Part shown: positions 10,687-22,590 of the stretch, in pieces | How the letters are laid out: every line of letters starts with the position of its first letter | Numbering within the stretch: position 1 is the first letter of the stretch | DNA from: Calendula officinalis | Lineage: Eukaryota > Streptophyta > Magnoliopsida > Asterales > Asteraceae | NCBI GenBank assembly: GCA_963853835.1 | Contig: OY970820.1 | Span: forward strand, 44,552,907-44,616,906 | Reading direction: 5' to 3' | DNA: 64,000 nt | Notes under the pieces: generated by a model | What the model was told of the DNA's origin: nothing | Seen by the model: only the letters and a program-made list of their open reading frames with translations | Databases searched by the model: none | Position numbers and translations under genes: made by a program

Positions 10687-13134
10687 TGTAACATCCCGAG
10701 ACCCGGCCTATTATTTTATTACTTTCGGTAAAGTAAAATTCTATTATTTAATATTTTATTTAATTTTATTTGTTTTAATTGTATTTTAACCAAGGGGTTA
10801 AAATTAGTGAAAACTGAAATGTTTTGTTTAATTAGTGATATTTATATATCTAGATTGCATTTTTAAACCAGAGTTCCGAATATATTTTCGTTGTGTAAAT
10901 CAGAGTTCGTTTTGGCCTTAAAATTTATCAGTGTATAATTAGATAACGAGTATTTTACACTGTATTAAATGAAATAAAAACCCCCTCCATCCTTTTACAC
11001 GTGTGATATATGTGTGTATGTTAAAATGTGGTGTAAGTCTTTGGTGCTCTCTCTCTCATACGTATGATACCCCAAATATGTTAGTTTTGTGTTCTTGAGT
11101 TTTCAAATGAAGAATCAGCCTAAATTCATGTTGTTCTAGCCTTTAATCTCGAAATATATCATCTTTTAAGGTACGAAATCCTCCATTGATGCTAGGGTTC
11201 ATAGTCTTGTTGGTTGAAGAACTAGGGTTCTTAATATTTGTGGGTTTTTATGAATTCATGGTAGAAATTGTAAAATTGTTGAAGCTCCATGTTTCTTGAT
11301 GTATTATAGGATTATTACATGCTTAATTGGTGGATGAAACTTTGATTTGGTGAAAAGTTCGTAAATCACCATTGTAGGTGATTTGAAGAAAAGATGGGTT
11401 TTTATGGATTTTTGTTAAATTTGTGAAATTGATTTTATGCTTCTAAAGTTTAGTAGTGATTATATCATTTTAATGACTTGACTAGAAACTTGAATTGATC
11501 AATGTGTAAGAAATCACCATTGTTGGTAAAGTGAAGAAGATGAGTTTTCCTAACCAAAAAGTGAAGTATGTGATTTTGGTGTACATTAGGCATATGGTTG
11601 TATTAACATGAAATAGATGATAAATGTTGATTATGAAGATTAATTGATGAAACTACTAACTTTTGATAGTGTTTGGCTAAATTGTTCATTTTAGACATAA
11701 ACTAGTCAATTTTGTATATTATTAGTTTTGGTCAAAACTGAAGTTTGACTTTATTTTAAGATGTCAAAGTATGCATAAAAATGGTATGTAAATGTTAGTT
11801 AGGATGTTGGTTATGGAATTGAAAGTGTTATGATGAAATTACATGATTTTGACCCGTTTGGGCCTCGTATGTTAAATTGGAATAAAAATGCATTATTTGG
11901 TATACACTTGACTTTAGAAGTATAATTATGTTAATTAGTCATTATGTATGACATGGTAGCATAATATAACTAGTTGTTGAGACTTGTGAGAATTGGTTGT
12001 CGATTTGGTAATTTTGACCCGTTTGAATTATAATTGGATAAATTCATAAAGTTTGATAGACTTTCATTTGGAAGATGTCGGTATGACCATTTCTTAGTTG
12101 GATAAGTTACAAGTGTATTGGCCATGTTAAAATCACGCAATTAAGAACCTTTTACCATATTTGTCTTGTTATCTTTAACTGGTGGAATTCGGTTCTAATT
12201 CGGTATTCATTTTATGTACAGGAATTGGGACGCAAACTCAGTGATATAAGACAACTAAGTTTGGAAGGATTGCGGTTGTAGGGTGAGTGGATTTAGCCTT
12301 CAATCTATATGTGTACAATTTGGATAGAAATTGGATACTTTGGTAAAAATGCAGGATTTCGGCTTTCGTGGCATGAACCTGAGTTTTCGTGCCACGAACT
12401 TGGACAGAAACTCGTTTTCGTGTCCACGAAGATTTTCGTGCAGCACGAACATTCTTCGTGCAACACGAACTTTGGGGATCGCAATGCAAATTTCTTCGTG
12501 CGATGTTTTCGATGAGAACTTTCTCGGGTTTTGGTTTTTTGGTTGCAATGTTTATTGCAAGCCCACACTTCGGTATAAATAATTCGGTAATTAATTATGT
12601 GCACATTTGGGGAAGAGGTCAGTAATCGGAACATTCTACTGGGCAGAAGTTTACTATTGACAAGATGTATCGCCCTTAGAAGCACTGGTTGTTCTAAGGG
12701 GGTACACACTGTCTTTGAGTAAAGGGCCATCGATTATCATTGTTAGGCCGACGATGATTTAAAGGTTCGGCCGAACCGCCGTTACTCTTCAAAATTAACT
12801 AATCGGGAAAGTGTGAATTTGTATCGGTTGTTCTATTATATATTGTTGTTTAAGTTCATTCACTTAGCTATTAGCTAATCCCTCCCTAGTTGACTCTTTC
12901 TCAGGTTCGATTGTTGGGCGGGTCAAGGGGTGCTTGTTAGGAATGGTTGACCAATGGATGCTCTGATAGTATTTTGTAATCGAGCCGTTTTTGTAGTAAC
13001 ACATTAAACCGCTTTGATGTTTTGATTAATATTATATTTGAAGTTGTATTTTCTAAATGCCTTAACTATTATGGTTTAAATTGTACGCTTCCGCTATTAT
13101 AAAAAAAAATCGGGTTTAAATTTGCGGTGTTACA
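10687..13134 (+). repeat. 5' LTR of the non-autonomous gypsy element
   Basis: 2448 bp, TGTAACATCC to GGTGTTACA, ending three bases before the primer site. It contains the TTCGTG word array at 12362-12500. Confidence 0.92.
12362..12500. repeat. TTCGTG..CACGAA inverted-word array in the LTR
   Basis: At least five imperfect or perfect palindromes follow one another: TTCGTGGCATGAA, TTCGTGCCACGAA, TTCGTGTCCACGAA, TTCGTGCAGCACGAA, TTCGTGCAACACGAA. They begin right after AAAATGCAGGATTTCGGC. The 3' LTR has the same array at 17523-17660 with a few substitutions. The array opens frames on both strands, which I do not regard as genes. Confidence 0.88.
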
Positions 13135-13137
13135 ATT

Positions 13138-13149
13138 TGGTATCAGAGC
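13138..13149 (+). other. Primer binding site (tRNA-iMet), non-autonomous gypsy element
   Basis: TGGTATCAGAGC, three bases after the 5' LTR end. Confidence 0.92.
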
Positions 13150-15824
13150 CTTGGTTTGACGATGTGTGCACATTTAGGTGTAACATTCCCAAATCTTGGC
13201 TCGAGTTTGGTCAAACATTCCTAAAGTGCGTGGGATTAGAATTAGTAAGGAGCGTTTCAGGTTAGTGGTTAGTATGTAGGTACTAACGGATTAAACTAAC
13301 CCAATGGTGAGATGTTGTGATCGTTACAGATATGGTGGATAACGATAACGCGGACCCTCCGAACCCACCGACCGGAAATCCATGATGTTGGGCCTTCAGG
13401 AAATAATCAAATAAGTAATCAAGAGTACAAAAATAAAAATAAAAAATGGTCTGAGATTTGAACATGTGTAAATATGAAGACGAGTTCAGGGTAATGTATG
13501 CAACTCGGAAGTTGAAAGGAAATGTTATCGTTTTTGTTGGATTTATTGACCGGGCATTTGAAAAAAAAGGAACATACGGGTAGTATTACATAGGTTCAGT
13601 CTAATGAAAAAGTTTTCGAATTCATTTGAGATCGTAACACACATGAATTCTTAGAATTGAGGGCGATCTCAAATTCCGTGTTTCGATGTAAAGAGTCATG
13701 TTAGGTTCTCAGAAATCCAAGTCTACTCAGCCGAGTCTCTAATAGGATTAGAGGTGGTGAGGAAATGAAGAATAGGGAAGCTCGAACCGTAAACACCCGG
13801 GAGGTGGTACAAGTCATCGGGCACAATGGTGTGTTAGATACATGTCAACTCATACAGATTCTTATTCGGTTTAGACGGTGCGATTGGTGTGTTGTAGGTA
13901 GTTTGGGCACGATTCAAGATTGTAACTTTTCGAGGGATGTATATTAGAATTGTCAAAGGGAGTTCATAGTTCGTGTGAATGCCCTTCGGTGAAGAAGACA
14001 GGGTCGGGTTCCGGGTCGGACGGGGGATCGTTATCGTTGACGAGCAAGAAAAGAAAGAATCACCCTCATTTGAGGGTGGGTCGTTTCGGATGACGGTTGA
14101 AGATGCTACCACTACTGACGACGTCATTACCGGTATGTTTCTGATCAATACTATCTTTACACGTGTAAGTTAGTTATATTGGAGCAAATAGATCATTTTT
14201 GTTGGTAAAATTATGTGATAAGATGAATTTGATTGTTTTTGTTGTTCCTTTACTTCATGGGAAGTGAAGATGATTGATGGTAAACCGAATTAAGTCACAA
14301 CGTATGTGCCTGAAGTTCGATTTGATTCTGGGTAGTGATTGTAGTATTTTTCTTGAATGTTATGCCTTTAGATAAGATTGATGTAATCTTAGGTGTAAGC
14401 TAGGTAGTTCGAGTAGGACTACTATTAAATATAAGAATAAATGATATTTTTAGCCGTGACCTGTCGAGTCTCGTGAAGTAGTTTGTGTAGTGAAGATTAA
14501 AAGTATAAGACAGATGTGTGTGGATTGGTTTTTCCTATGCTATGAATGTTAAATATGAAAGAATGTCAATGAATGATTTCTATATGGCCTGAAATGTTAT
14601 ATGATGGAGGTATCTAGATTATCTCACGTGTTGTATGTGAAACTGAAAACTGACATAAAGAACCAAGTGTAATGACCATCTAAGTATAATTGCGATTACA
14701 TCGATGGATGATATCCCGAGTTGTTATAAAATTGATGGGAATTAGATTGTGAAATGTGTGTTTTCAAAAATTTAGTGGATTATGACAGTAAATTAATGAC
14801 AATTTTGAATTGTGGGTACTTTAGCAAGTTAAAATGTACAAGAGTATGAGATTTCGATGAGATAATGAACATAAGAGGGTATTTGACACTTAGAGGCAAA
14901 ACATTTTGTTCAATTAATGCCCTTACACGACCTGATGAATATGATGAATTTTATAATATGTTGCGGTTTCACCTTACAGAAGTGGGTTATGTTATAATAC
15001 AGTAAAATAAATTAGACTGTCTATGCTTTGCAATGGTTTGAACCTTATAAGTAGAGTTATCCGAACCATAACTTGGAGATTGTGATTGAAAACTTTGCGT
15101 CAAATTTGCGAAATTGTTAACTTTTAAATATAAAACGTGCGAATTTCACAAACCGAAGGAGTTTATAATATGTAATTACCGAGAATAATGCGAATAGTAT
15201 GCGAATGAAAATGATTTATTGTCAAGTGGACAAACCAAAAAATTGTAAGACTAGGGACATTGATGGGCAAAACACTAAATCTTAAATTACGACAAAGAGA
15301 AAAACGGATTTAATTGATAATTTTTAAGGATTAATGATTTATCAATCTCTTATTGGGTACCATTACTTTGGAGTTTTTAGATACGGTTTTATTAGTGGTC
15401 CACAATAAAATAGTTGTTACATAAGTTGATGGATGAGATCATAATTGTGCATTGGTTTAAAGAAAGTGTTGGTTGTCAGTCTGGTAGTTGAAGCAGTTAG
15501 AGATTATCGGGTGGGAATGAGAATAATGGTGGGTTATAATTGGATATGTAGATTAAAACCTAGTCGAAAACATTATGAATGCCTATGCTTTGGATTGTAA
15601 AGGAATTACGGACGATATTTATTTGACACGACTCGAAATAGTTGATAGTTATGGATGTAATGAAATTGTGACATAGATAAGTTGATTGGTGATTCGAAGA
15701 CGTTGACAAACTAGAGAAATAGTTGAATTATAACTTGTCAAGAAAATTTGAGACCGTATCGAGAAAAAAATATATTTAGTTGGGTTATATGTGAGCGTTG
15801 TGATTCCGAGGACGGAATCCTATT
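13150..15824 (+). pseudogene. Decayed interior of the non-autonomous gypsy element
   Basis: The first ~200 bases resemble the gypsy leader. The only coding trace I can place is around 13990-14170, where SFRMTVEDATTTDDVITGMF matches the pre-protease segment of the 9.2 kb gypsy element (SFKMTVEDATTTDDVITGMF at about 22270). The rest has no open frame over about 100 codons and no RT or integrase motif that I can read. The interior is far more degraded than the LTRs. Confidence 0.75.
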
Positions 15825-15835
15825 AAGGGGGTAGA
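15825..15835 (+). other. Polypurine tract
   Basis: AAGGGGGTAGA just before the 3' LTR at 15838. Confidence 0.8.
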
Positions 15836-15837
15836 TT

Positions 15838-18297
15838 TGTAACATCCCGAGACCCGGCCTATTATTTTATTACTTTCGGTAAAGTAGAATTCTATTATTT
15901 AATATTTTATTTAATTTTATTTGTTTTAATTGTATTTTAACCAAGGGATTAAAATTAGTGAAAACTGAAATGTTTTGTTTAATTGGTGATATTTATATAT
16001 CTAGATTGCATTTTTAAACCAGAGTTCCGAATATATTTTCGTTGTGTAAATCAGAGTTCGTTTTGGCCTTAAAATTTATCAGTGTATAATTAGATAACGG
16101 GTATTTTACACTGTATTAAATGAAATAAAAACCCCCTCCATCCTTTTACACGTGTGATATATGTGTGTATGTTAAAATGTGGTGTAAGTCTTTGGTGCTC
16201 TCTCTCTCATACGTATGATACCCCAAACATGTTAGTTTTGTGTTCTTGAGTTTTCAAGTGAAGAATCAGCCTAAATTCATGTTGTTCCAGCCTTTAATCT
16301 CGAAATATATCATCTTTTAAGGTAAGAAATCATCCATTGATGCTAGGGTTCATAGTCTTGTTGGTTGAAGAACTAGGGTTCTTAATATTTATAGGTTTTT
16401 ATGAATTCATGGTAGAAATTGTAAAATTGTTGAAGCTCCATGTTTCTTGATGTATTATAGGATTATTACATGCTTAATTGGTGGATGAAACTTTGATTTG
16501 GTGAAAAGTTCATAAATCACCATTGTAGATGATTTGAAGAAAAAATGGGTTTTTATGGATTTTTGTTAAATTTGTAAAATTAATGAATCATTTATGCTTC
16601 TAATGTTTAGTAGTGATTATATCATTTTAATGACTTGATTAGAAACTTGAATTGATCAATGTGTAAGAAATCACCATTGTTGGTAAAGTGAAGAATATGA
16701 GTTTTCCTAACCAAAAAGTGAAGTATGTGATTTTGGTGTACATTAGGCATATGTTAGGTTGAATTAACATGAAATAGATGATAAATGTTGATTATGAAGA
16801 TTAATTGATGAAACTACTAACTTTTGATAGTGTTTGGCTAAATTGTTCATTTTAGACATAAACTAGTCAATTTTGTATGTTATTAGTTTTGGTCAAAACT
16901 GAAGTTTGACTTTATTTTAAGATGTCAAAGTATCTACAAAAATGGTATGTAAATGTTAGTTAGGATGTTGGTTATGAAATTGAAAGTGTTATGATGAAAT
17001 TACATGATTTTGACCCGTTTGGGCCTCATATGTTAAATTGGAATAAAAATGCATTATTTGGTATACACTTGACTTTAGAAGTATAATTATCTTAGTTAGT
17101 CATTATGTATGACATGGTTGCATAATATAACTAGTTGTTGAGACTTGTGAGAATTGGTTGTCGATTTGGTAATTTTGACCCGTTTGAATTATAATTGGAT
17201 AAATGCGTAAAGTTTGATAGACTTTCATTTGGAAGATGTTGGTATGACCATTTCTTAGTTGGATAAGTTACAAGTGTATTGGTCATGTTAAAATTATGCA
17301 ATTAAGAACCTTTTACCATATTTGTCTTGTTATTTTTAATTGGTGGAATTCGGTTCTAATTCGGTATTCATTTTATGCACAGGAATTGGGACACAAACTC
17401 AGTGATATAAGACAACTGAGTTTGGAAAGATTACGGTTGTAGGGTGAGTGGATTTAGCCTTCAATCTATATGTGTACAATTTGGATAGAAATTGGATACT
17501 TTGGTAAAAATGCAGGATTTCGGCTTTCGTGGCACGAACCTGAATTTTCGTGCCACGAACTTGGATAGAAACTCGTTTTCGTGTCCATGAAGTTTTTCGT
17601 GCAGCATGAACATTCTTCGTGCAGCACGAACTTTGGGGATCGCAGTGCAAATTTCGTCGTGCGATGTTTTCGATGAGAACTTTCTCGGGTTTTGGTTTTT
17701 TGGTTGCAATGTTTATTGCAAGCCCACACTTCGGTATAAATAATTCGGTAATTTATTATGTGCACATTTGGGGAATAGGTCAGTAATCGGAACATTTTAC
17801 TGGGCAGAAGTTTACTATTGACAAGGTGTATCGCCCTTAGAAGCACTGGTTGTTCTAGGGGGTACACACTGTCTTTGAGTAAAGGGACATCGGTTATCAT
17901 TGTTAGGTCGACAATTATTTAAAGGTTCGGCCGAACCGCCGTTACTCTTCAAAATTAACTAATCGGGAAAGTGTGAATTTGAATCGGTTGTTCTATTATA
18001 TATTGGTTGTTTAAGTTCATTCACTTAGCTGTTAGCTAATCCCTCCCTCGTTGACTCTTTTGCAGGTTCGGTTGTTGGGCGGGTCAAGGGGTGCTTGTTA
18101 GGAATGGTTGACCAATGGATGCTCTGATAGTATTTTGTAATCGAGCCGTTTTTGTAGTAACACATTAAACCGCTTTGATGTTTTGATTAATATTATATTT
18201 GAAGTTGTATTTTCTAAATGCCTTAACTATTATGGTTTAAATATTACGCTTCCGCAATTATAAAAAAAAAAACGGGTTTTAAATTTGCGGTGTTACA
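15838..18297 (+). repeat. 3' LTR of the non-autonomous gypsy element
   Basis: 2460 bp, nearly identical to the 5' LTR, ending GTGTTACA before TSD ATCAA. Confidence 0.92.
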
Positions 18298-18302
18298 ATC
18301 AA

Positions 18303-18586
18303 CATCATTTGAGTTTAAAATTTGTTCAGAAATCATACTAGGCCTGATATGTGTGATTGGTGCAAACTGATTAACCCATTGAAGCATAAATTCAGAACCA
18401 GACTTGCTTGTTAATGTACGAATACCAACACCTCCCTTCGGAATACCAAATACATAATGAACAGCATCCGAATCAACAGCTATATTACATTTTTCTGTTT
18501 TTATAACCATTCCATCAGGATCAAATGAATCAACAACATAATAGCAAAGCTTACCCGGAAGACTTTGTATATCAAATTCTAACAAA
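18303..18586 (-). CDS. Ulp1-like gene, exon 2, second piece
   Basis: Host sequence sandwiched between two LTR elements. It encodes LLEFDIQSLPGKLCYYVVDS, then VIKTEKCNIAVDSDAVHYVF and GIPKGGVGIRTL. This is the most family-typical part of the gene. TSD ACAAA (18582-18586 and 27832-27836) marks the gypsy side, and TSD ATCAA (10682-10686 and 18298-18302) marks the other. Confidence 0.7.
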
Positions 18587-20770
18587 TGTAACATCCCAAA
18601 ACCCGGCCTAGTAGTTTATTGACCTTAAGGTATCTTATTAAAAGATTATCTGATCAAATACTTAGTTAATTTAATTAGCCTGCTGTCTTTTGCGGTATTT
18701 TAACCAAGGGGTTAAAATACCCGACTTGTGATATAATTGAAATGAATATGTGATTTTTATATCTTTAGATTCCTTGTTAAATTTCGTTTCCGGAAATGCT
18801 TTCGTTTTTAAAATTGGAGCCCGTTTGCTATTTTAAATCAATTAACTACGAAAGGGACTTTTAGACACATACTGAAAATAAATGAAAAAGCCAACAAGGG
18901 GGCCCCACCCCTTGTTTTGGCCGGCCTTTGGAGAGGGAAAAGAGGGGTCACCCACTGTTGTTTTCTCACTTGTTCAAAGCTAGCCTTATCCACTATTCCA
19001 TTGCACACTTTTTCTTTCAAAACCACCATTGTTGTTCTTGAGCTTGTTCTTGGCGTTCCTTGAGCTTGAATCCAAAAATCCTACATAAGTTGGTATAGAA
19101 GAAGTTTAGAAGTAAGTTACATCTTTTCTCTTGCTTATTCTTGGTGTTCTTGAGCTAGAGCTTGAACTAGGGTTTATGTAGCTTGTTGATTTGTTGGTGA
19201 ACCTTGTTGTGGATGTTGTGTTATGTGTTTATGCTAGCTTTTACATCATTTGTATGGTAGATTATTGAAGGAAGACAAGATTTGGTGAAAATCACCTTCA
19301 ACCTCCATTAATGGTGGATGTTGAAGGTGAGTTTTTATGAATCTTGGATTTCTTGTTATTTGGATGGATGGAATTGTTTATTAGGTTAAGAAAACATGTT
19401 TGTTAAGTTATGGATGTTAGAAACCTAGCATAGGTGAATTTGGGAAGTAATCAAACTAGTGTTTGGAAGATGTGTTGAATGGGGAACTAGTAATTGTGCA
19501 AGTGTAATACTTGAAATTGTGATAGTTATGAGCTTGATAGAATGGTTAAATTATTGTGAATTGCTAGTTTAGAAGTTATGTGCTAGTTGAAGGAAGTGTG
19601 GAAGTGATTTAGTCATGTTCGGGTTTTTTTGGCCCGTTTGGGTGAATTAGTGGTAGAACGGTTTATATGGTTATAAGTGTCTACTTGGGGAGTTGTAATT
19701 ATTATACAAGTTGGTGTTGTCATGAAGTGTGTATTTTATGAGCCTTAGGTGCGGTTTGTTAAAATTGTCAATTTTGACATTTCAGTGGATTGATCACTAA
19801 CTCGGTATACTTGTTACAGGAACCGGGAAGGAGACTCAGTGATACTAGCTCACTGAGTTAAGGAAGTCGAGGATTGAAAGGTGAGTGGATTTAACCTACA
19901 CCTCGGGTTCTGGTTTATTCCATTTGGAAATTGCATACTTGTGAAAATGCAGGATTTTGGCTGATCTAGGAAGATAGCGGCGCTATCTTTAGATAGCGAC
20001 GCTATCTTGGTTGGTTTGGGGACAAATCGAACAGAAACCGAAATCGCGTTTGTGACATAAATAGCGACACGACCTCCTAGTTCGTGACGCAAACCCTAAA
20101 TAGCGACGCGATCTTTGCTGAGCAGCTTTTGGCGTTTTTTTCTTCCTAGCTTGCTTACTTGTTATGTATGCTTAGTGTTAGGGGAATACCATACATGACT
20201 ATGTGCACATTCGGGATGAGGTTAGTATCGGAAGGATATCGACTGAGCATAGTGTATCGACTAATAGGGTATCCCACCTTACCTGTATACGTTGCACGGT
20301 TAAGGGGGGGGTTACCCTGGGTGTTGGATACAGGCTAACGATTACCGTGGTTTTGGCTGACCATGGTTTAAGGCCCGCAAAGCCACCGATCCTCTCAAAT
20401 AAGTGGTTACCCAAAACCGGAGATGTTTCCAACTTCCGGGTTTAAGTGTTTAGTGTAGTTGGTAGTGCTAGTAATTCATTCACTTAGCTTTTGTGCTAAT
20501 CCCTCCCTTATTGACACAATTCAGGGTGGAAGGCTTGAACGGGTCGGGCTTGGATGGGAAGTTTGACCATGCTTAAATTATGTGTTTTTGTAAAATGAGC
20601 CGTGTTTAGTAATACCGTCTTTTTAACTAACATTTGGTTTGTAATATTTTGTGGGACCACGGTTTGTAAACCTAACGTAATTAGGAACTTAATTAAATGC
20701 TTTCGTAACCTTAACTTAATACTAAATTGGATATCTTTAAAAAAAATGGTTTCAAAAATGCGGTGTTACA
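18587..20770 (+). repeat. 5' LTR of the gypsy element
   Basis: 2184 bp, TGTAACATCCCAAAACCCGG to GCGGTGTTACA, followed after three bases by the primer site. Confidence 0.93.
19965..20115. repeat. GATAGCG..CGCTATC word array in the gypsy LTR
   Basis: Words GATAGCGGCGCTATC and GATAGCGACGCTATC (inverted pairs), then AAATAGCGACACGA and AAATAGCGACGCGATC, begin just after AAAATGCAGGATTTTGGC. This is the same conserved flank that precedes the TTCGTG array in the other gypsy LTR. The 3' LTR has a copy at about 27045-27190. Confidence 0.85.
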
Positions 20771-20773
20771 ACT

Positions 20774-20785
20774 TGGTATCAGAGC
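20774..20785 (+). other. Primer binding site (tRNA-iMet) of the gypsy element
   Basis: TGGTATCAGAGC, three bases after the 5' LTR. Confidence 0.93.
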
Positions 20786-20958
20786 TTCGGTTTGGCGATG
20801 GTTACACGGGAAGTTGTTCCATTCCCAAATCGTGGCTCGTACTTGGTCAAACCTTCCGGTCAAGGGGATTAGAGCAAGTGTGAATTGGGTTTAGTAGTTA
20901 GTAGTTGTGTACTAACAAGTTAAGTAAGCCTTGGTGAGATGTTGTGTTTGTAGCAGGA

Positions 20959-22176
20959 ATGGCTACAGATGGAAACTTGCTAGAAGGAGCTCCGCCGAAT
21001 ACGAACCTTGGGAACGATGGGGCCGCGACCTCGGGTGGTGATGAGATACCGAATGAAGAGTATATTGTGTTATTGGAAACCCGAAATATGGAACTTGAGG
21101 ATACCATCAGGGCCCTCCGACAAAGCCAATCGACTGAGCCGAGACCTGAGGCTCGGTCCACTTTACCACCCACCACCCAAGCAAATCCACCCCCTCACTT
21201 CACTCAAACTACCCACATTCCCGTATTTCCCCGAAATGACTCCACATCCCAAATGCAAGCATACCACAACCGCCTCCCACCCACACCGTACCTATTGCCA
21301 ATACCCAACACCAACAATTCTTCTACCAACCTTTTCTGATAGAGAAGAAACCGTGTACCTACAAGAATTTTCTCGATTGTAAGCCAACCGAGTATCGTGG
21401 GAGTACCGACCCGGCGGAAACTCTAACATGGCTTAGGGCTACCGAAAAGGCACTTATTGCATGTAGTGGTGAGGACCATTTGAAGGTCCGGTATGCATCC
21501 CGGATGTTGGGGGGACCGGCTATGGATTGGTGGGATGGGTTGACCGCAAATTTTAGTAATGAAATGATGGATGCGATCACGTGGAAACAATTTAGGGATC
21601 AAGTGGAGGCTAGGTATTGTAGCCCGTTTGAGTTGGATAAAATCTGGAATGAATTCATGATGTTGAAGAGGAACGATTGAATGACGGTGGATGAGCTTAT
21701 CCTCCAATTCAATGGTAAGCTCCGGTTTGTAACACAATGGGTGCCCGATGAATCTACTCAAATCAAACACTTTATTGGGGCGTTGTTGCCCGAATACCGG
21801 AACGTAACGAGGCTTGCGGGAACTCTCTTGCAAGCCTATAATCTTGCCAAATCGGACGAAAGTGATATTTTGGCACAAAAGGCCATGAGTCGGGAGAAGA
21901 CTTCGTTCAACAAGGGGAAGTATGAGCATTCGGGATCTCATAGTTACAAGAAGACTCAAGGGAATCATAAGCCGAACAATGACCGTCGAAAGCAAATACT
22001 TCAAGGTTCCAACCTAAAGAACCCGTGGTGCCTACCTTGCAAGTCCTCTCATGCCGGTCCGTGTACGACACAACCTAAACGGTGTATCAAGTGCAACACG
22101 GGCATGAGTCGTCGGAGTGTAAGTTGGAAATTAGCGTTTGTTGGAATTGTCAAAAAGAGGGTCATAGGGCCATGCA
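20959..22176 (+). pseudogene. Gypsy gag, frameshifted
   Basis: The start MATDGNLLEGAPPNTN is followed by an acidic, coiled segment and a Pro-rich linker. The retrotransposon gag core has YRGSTDPAETLTWLRATEKA and LGGPAMDWWDGLTANF, then EFMMLKRND, an in-frame TGA at about 21678 and MTVDELILQF. The zinc knuckle CWNCQKEGHRAMHC lies near 22140 in yet another frame. At least two frameshifts and one stop break it. Gag would form the particle. Confidence 0.88.
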
Positions 22177-22590
22177 TTGTCCAACGAAGAAAGGTCCGGG
22201 TTCGGGCGGGGATCGGCTTCGTCGGGAGGTCAAAAGAGGAAAGGTCATTCGCCACCTATGGGTCAGTCATTCAAGATGACGGTGGAGGATGCCACCACTA
22301 CCGATGATGTCATCACGGGTATGTTTCTAACAAACTCCATACCCGCTCGTGTATTATTTGATTCGGGTGCTAATTGTTCGTTTTCCTCAAAGAGTTTTTG
22401 TGACAAATTGAAATTGCCTACTTCCTTGATCGCGACACCTCTAGAGGTAGAGGTGGCCGATGGTGAAATGGTTCCGGTCACGACATCCGTGTCCGGGGCT
22501 AGTATTGATATTGATGGTGTGAAATTTTCGATTCTTGTACTTGTTATGCCGATATCCGGCTCTGATGTGGTCTTAGGTATGGATGGTTAA
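22177..22590 (+). pseudogene. Gypsy aspartic protease
   Basis: Contains LFDSGANCSF with the catalytic D-S-G-A, and ILVLVMPISGSDVVLGMDG, the family's C-terminal LGMD motif, ending in a stop at 22588. The stop falls where relatives continue into the RT linker. The protease would process the polyprotein. Confidence 0.9.

Larger units (their letters stand above)
10687..18297 (+). mobile_element. Non-autonomous gypsy-type LTR element (LARD-like)
   Basis: Two long LTRs (10687-13134 and 15838-18297) flank a primer site, a 2.7 kb interior and a purine tract. A 5-bp TSD, ATCAA, is at 10682-10686 and 18298-18302. The LTRs start TGTAACATCCCGAG and end GCGGTGTTACA; I count about four substitutions in their first 300 bases. 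The leader after the primer site matches the leader of the 9.2 kb gypsy element in layout (AACATTCCCAAATC..GGCTCG, GGTGAGATGTTGTG). Only decayed traces of coding sequence remain, so movement would have needed proteins from a relative. Confidence 0.9.

Noticed and set aside
12238..12730. Overlapping open frames on both strands (up to 141 codons), repeated at 17399-17900
   Set aside because: They lie inside LTRs, over the TTCGTG/CACGAA array, which removes stops in several frames; no protein family is recognisable.
18838..19029. 63-codon frame (MVVLKEKVCNGIV...) with a copy at 25880-26101
   Set aside because: Both copies lie in the LTRs of the gypsy element in the non-coding orientation, and no family is recognised.
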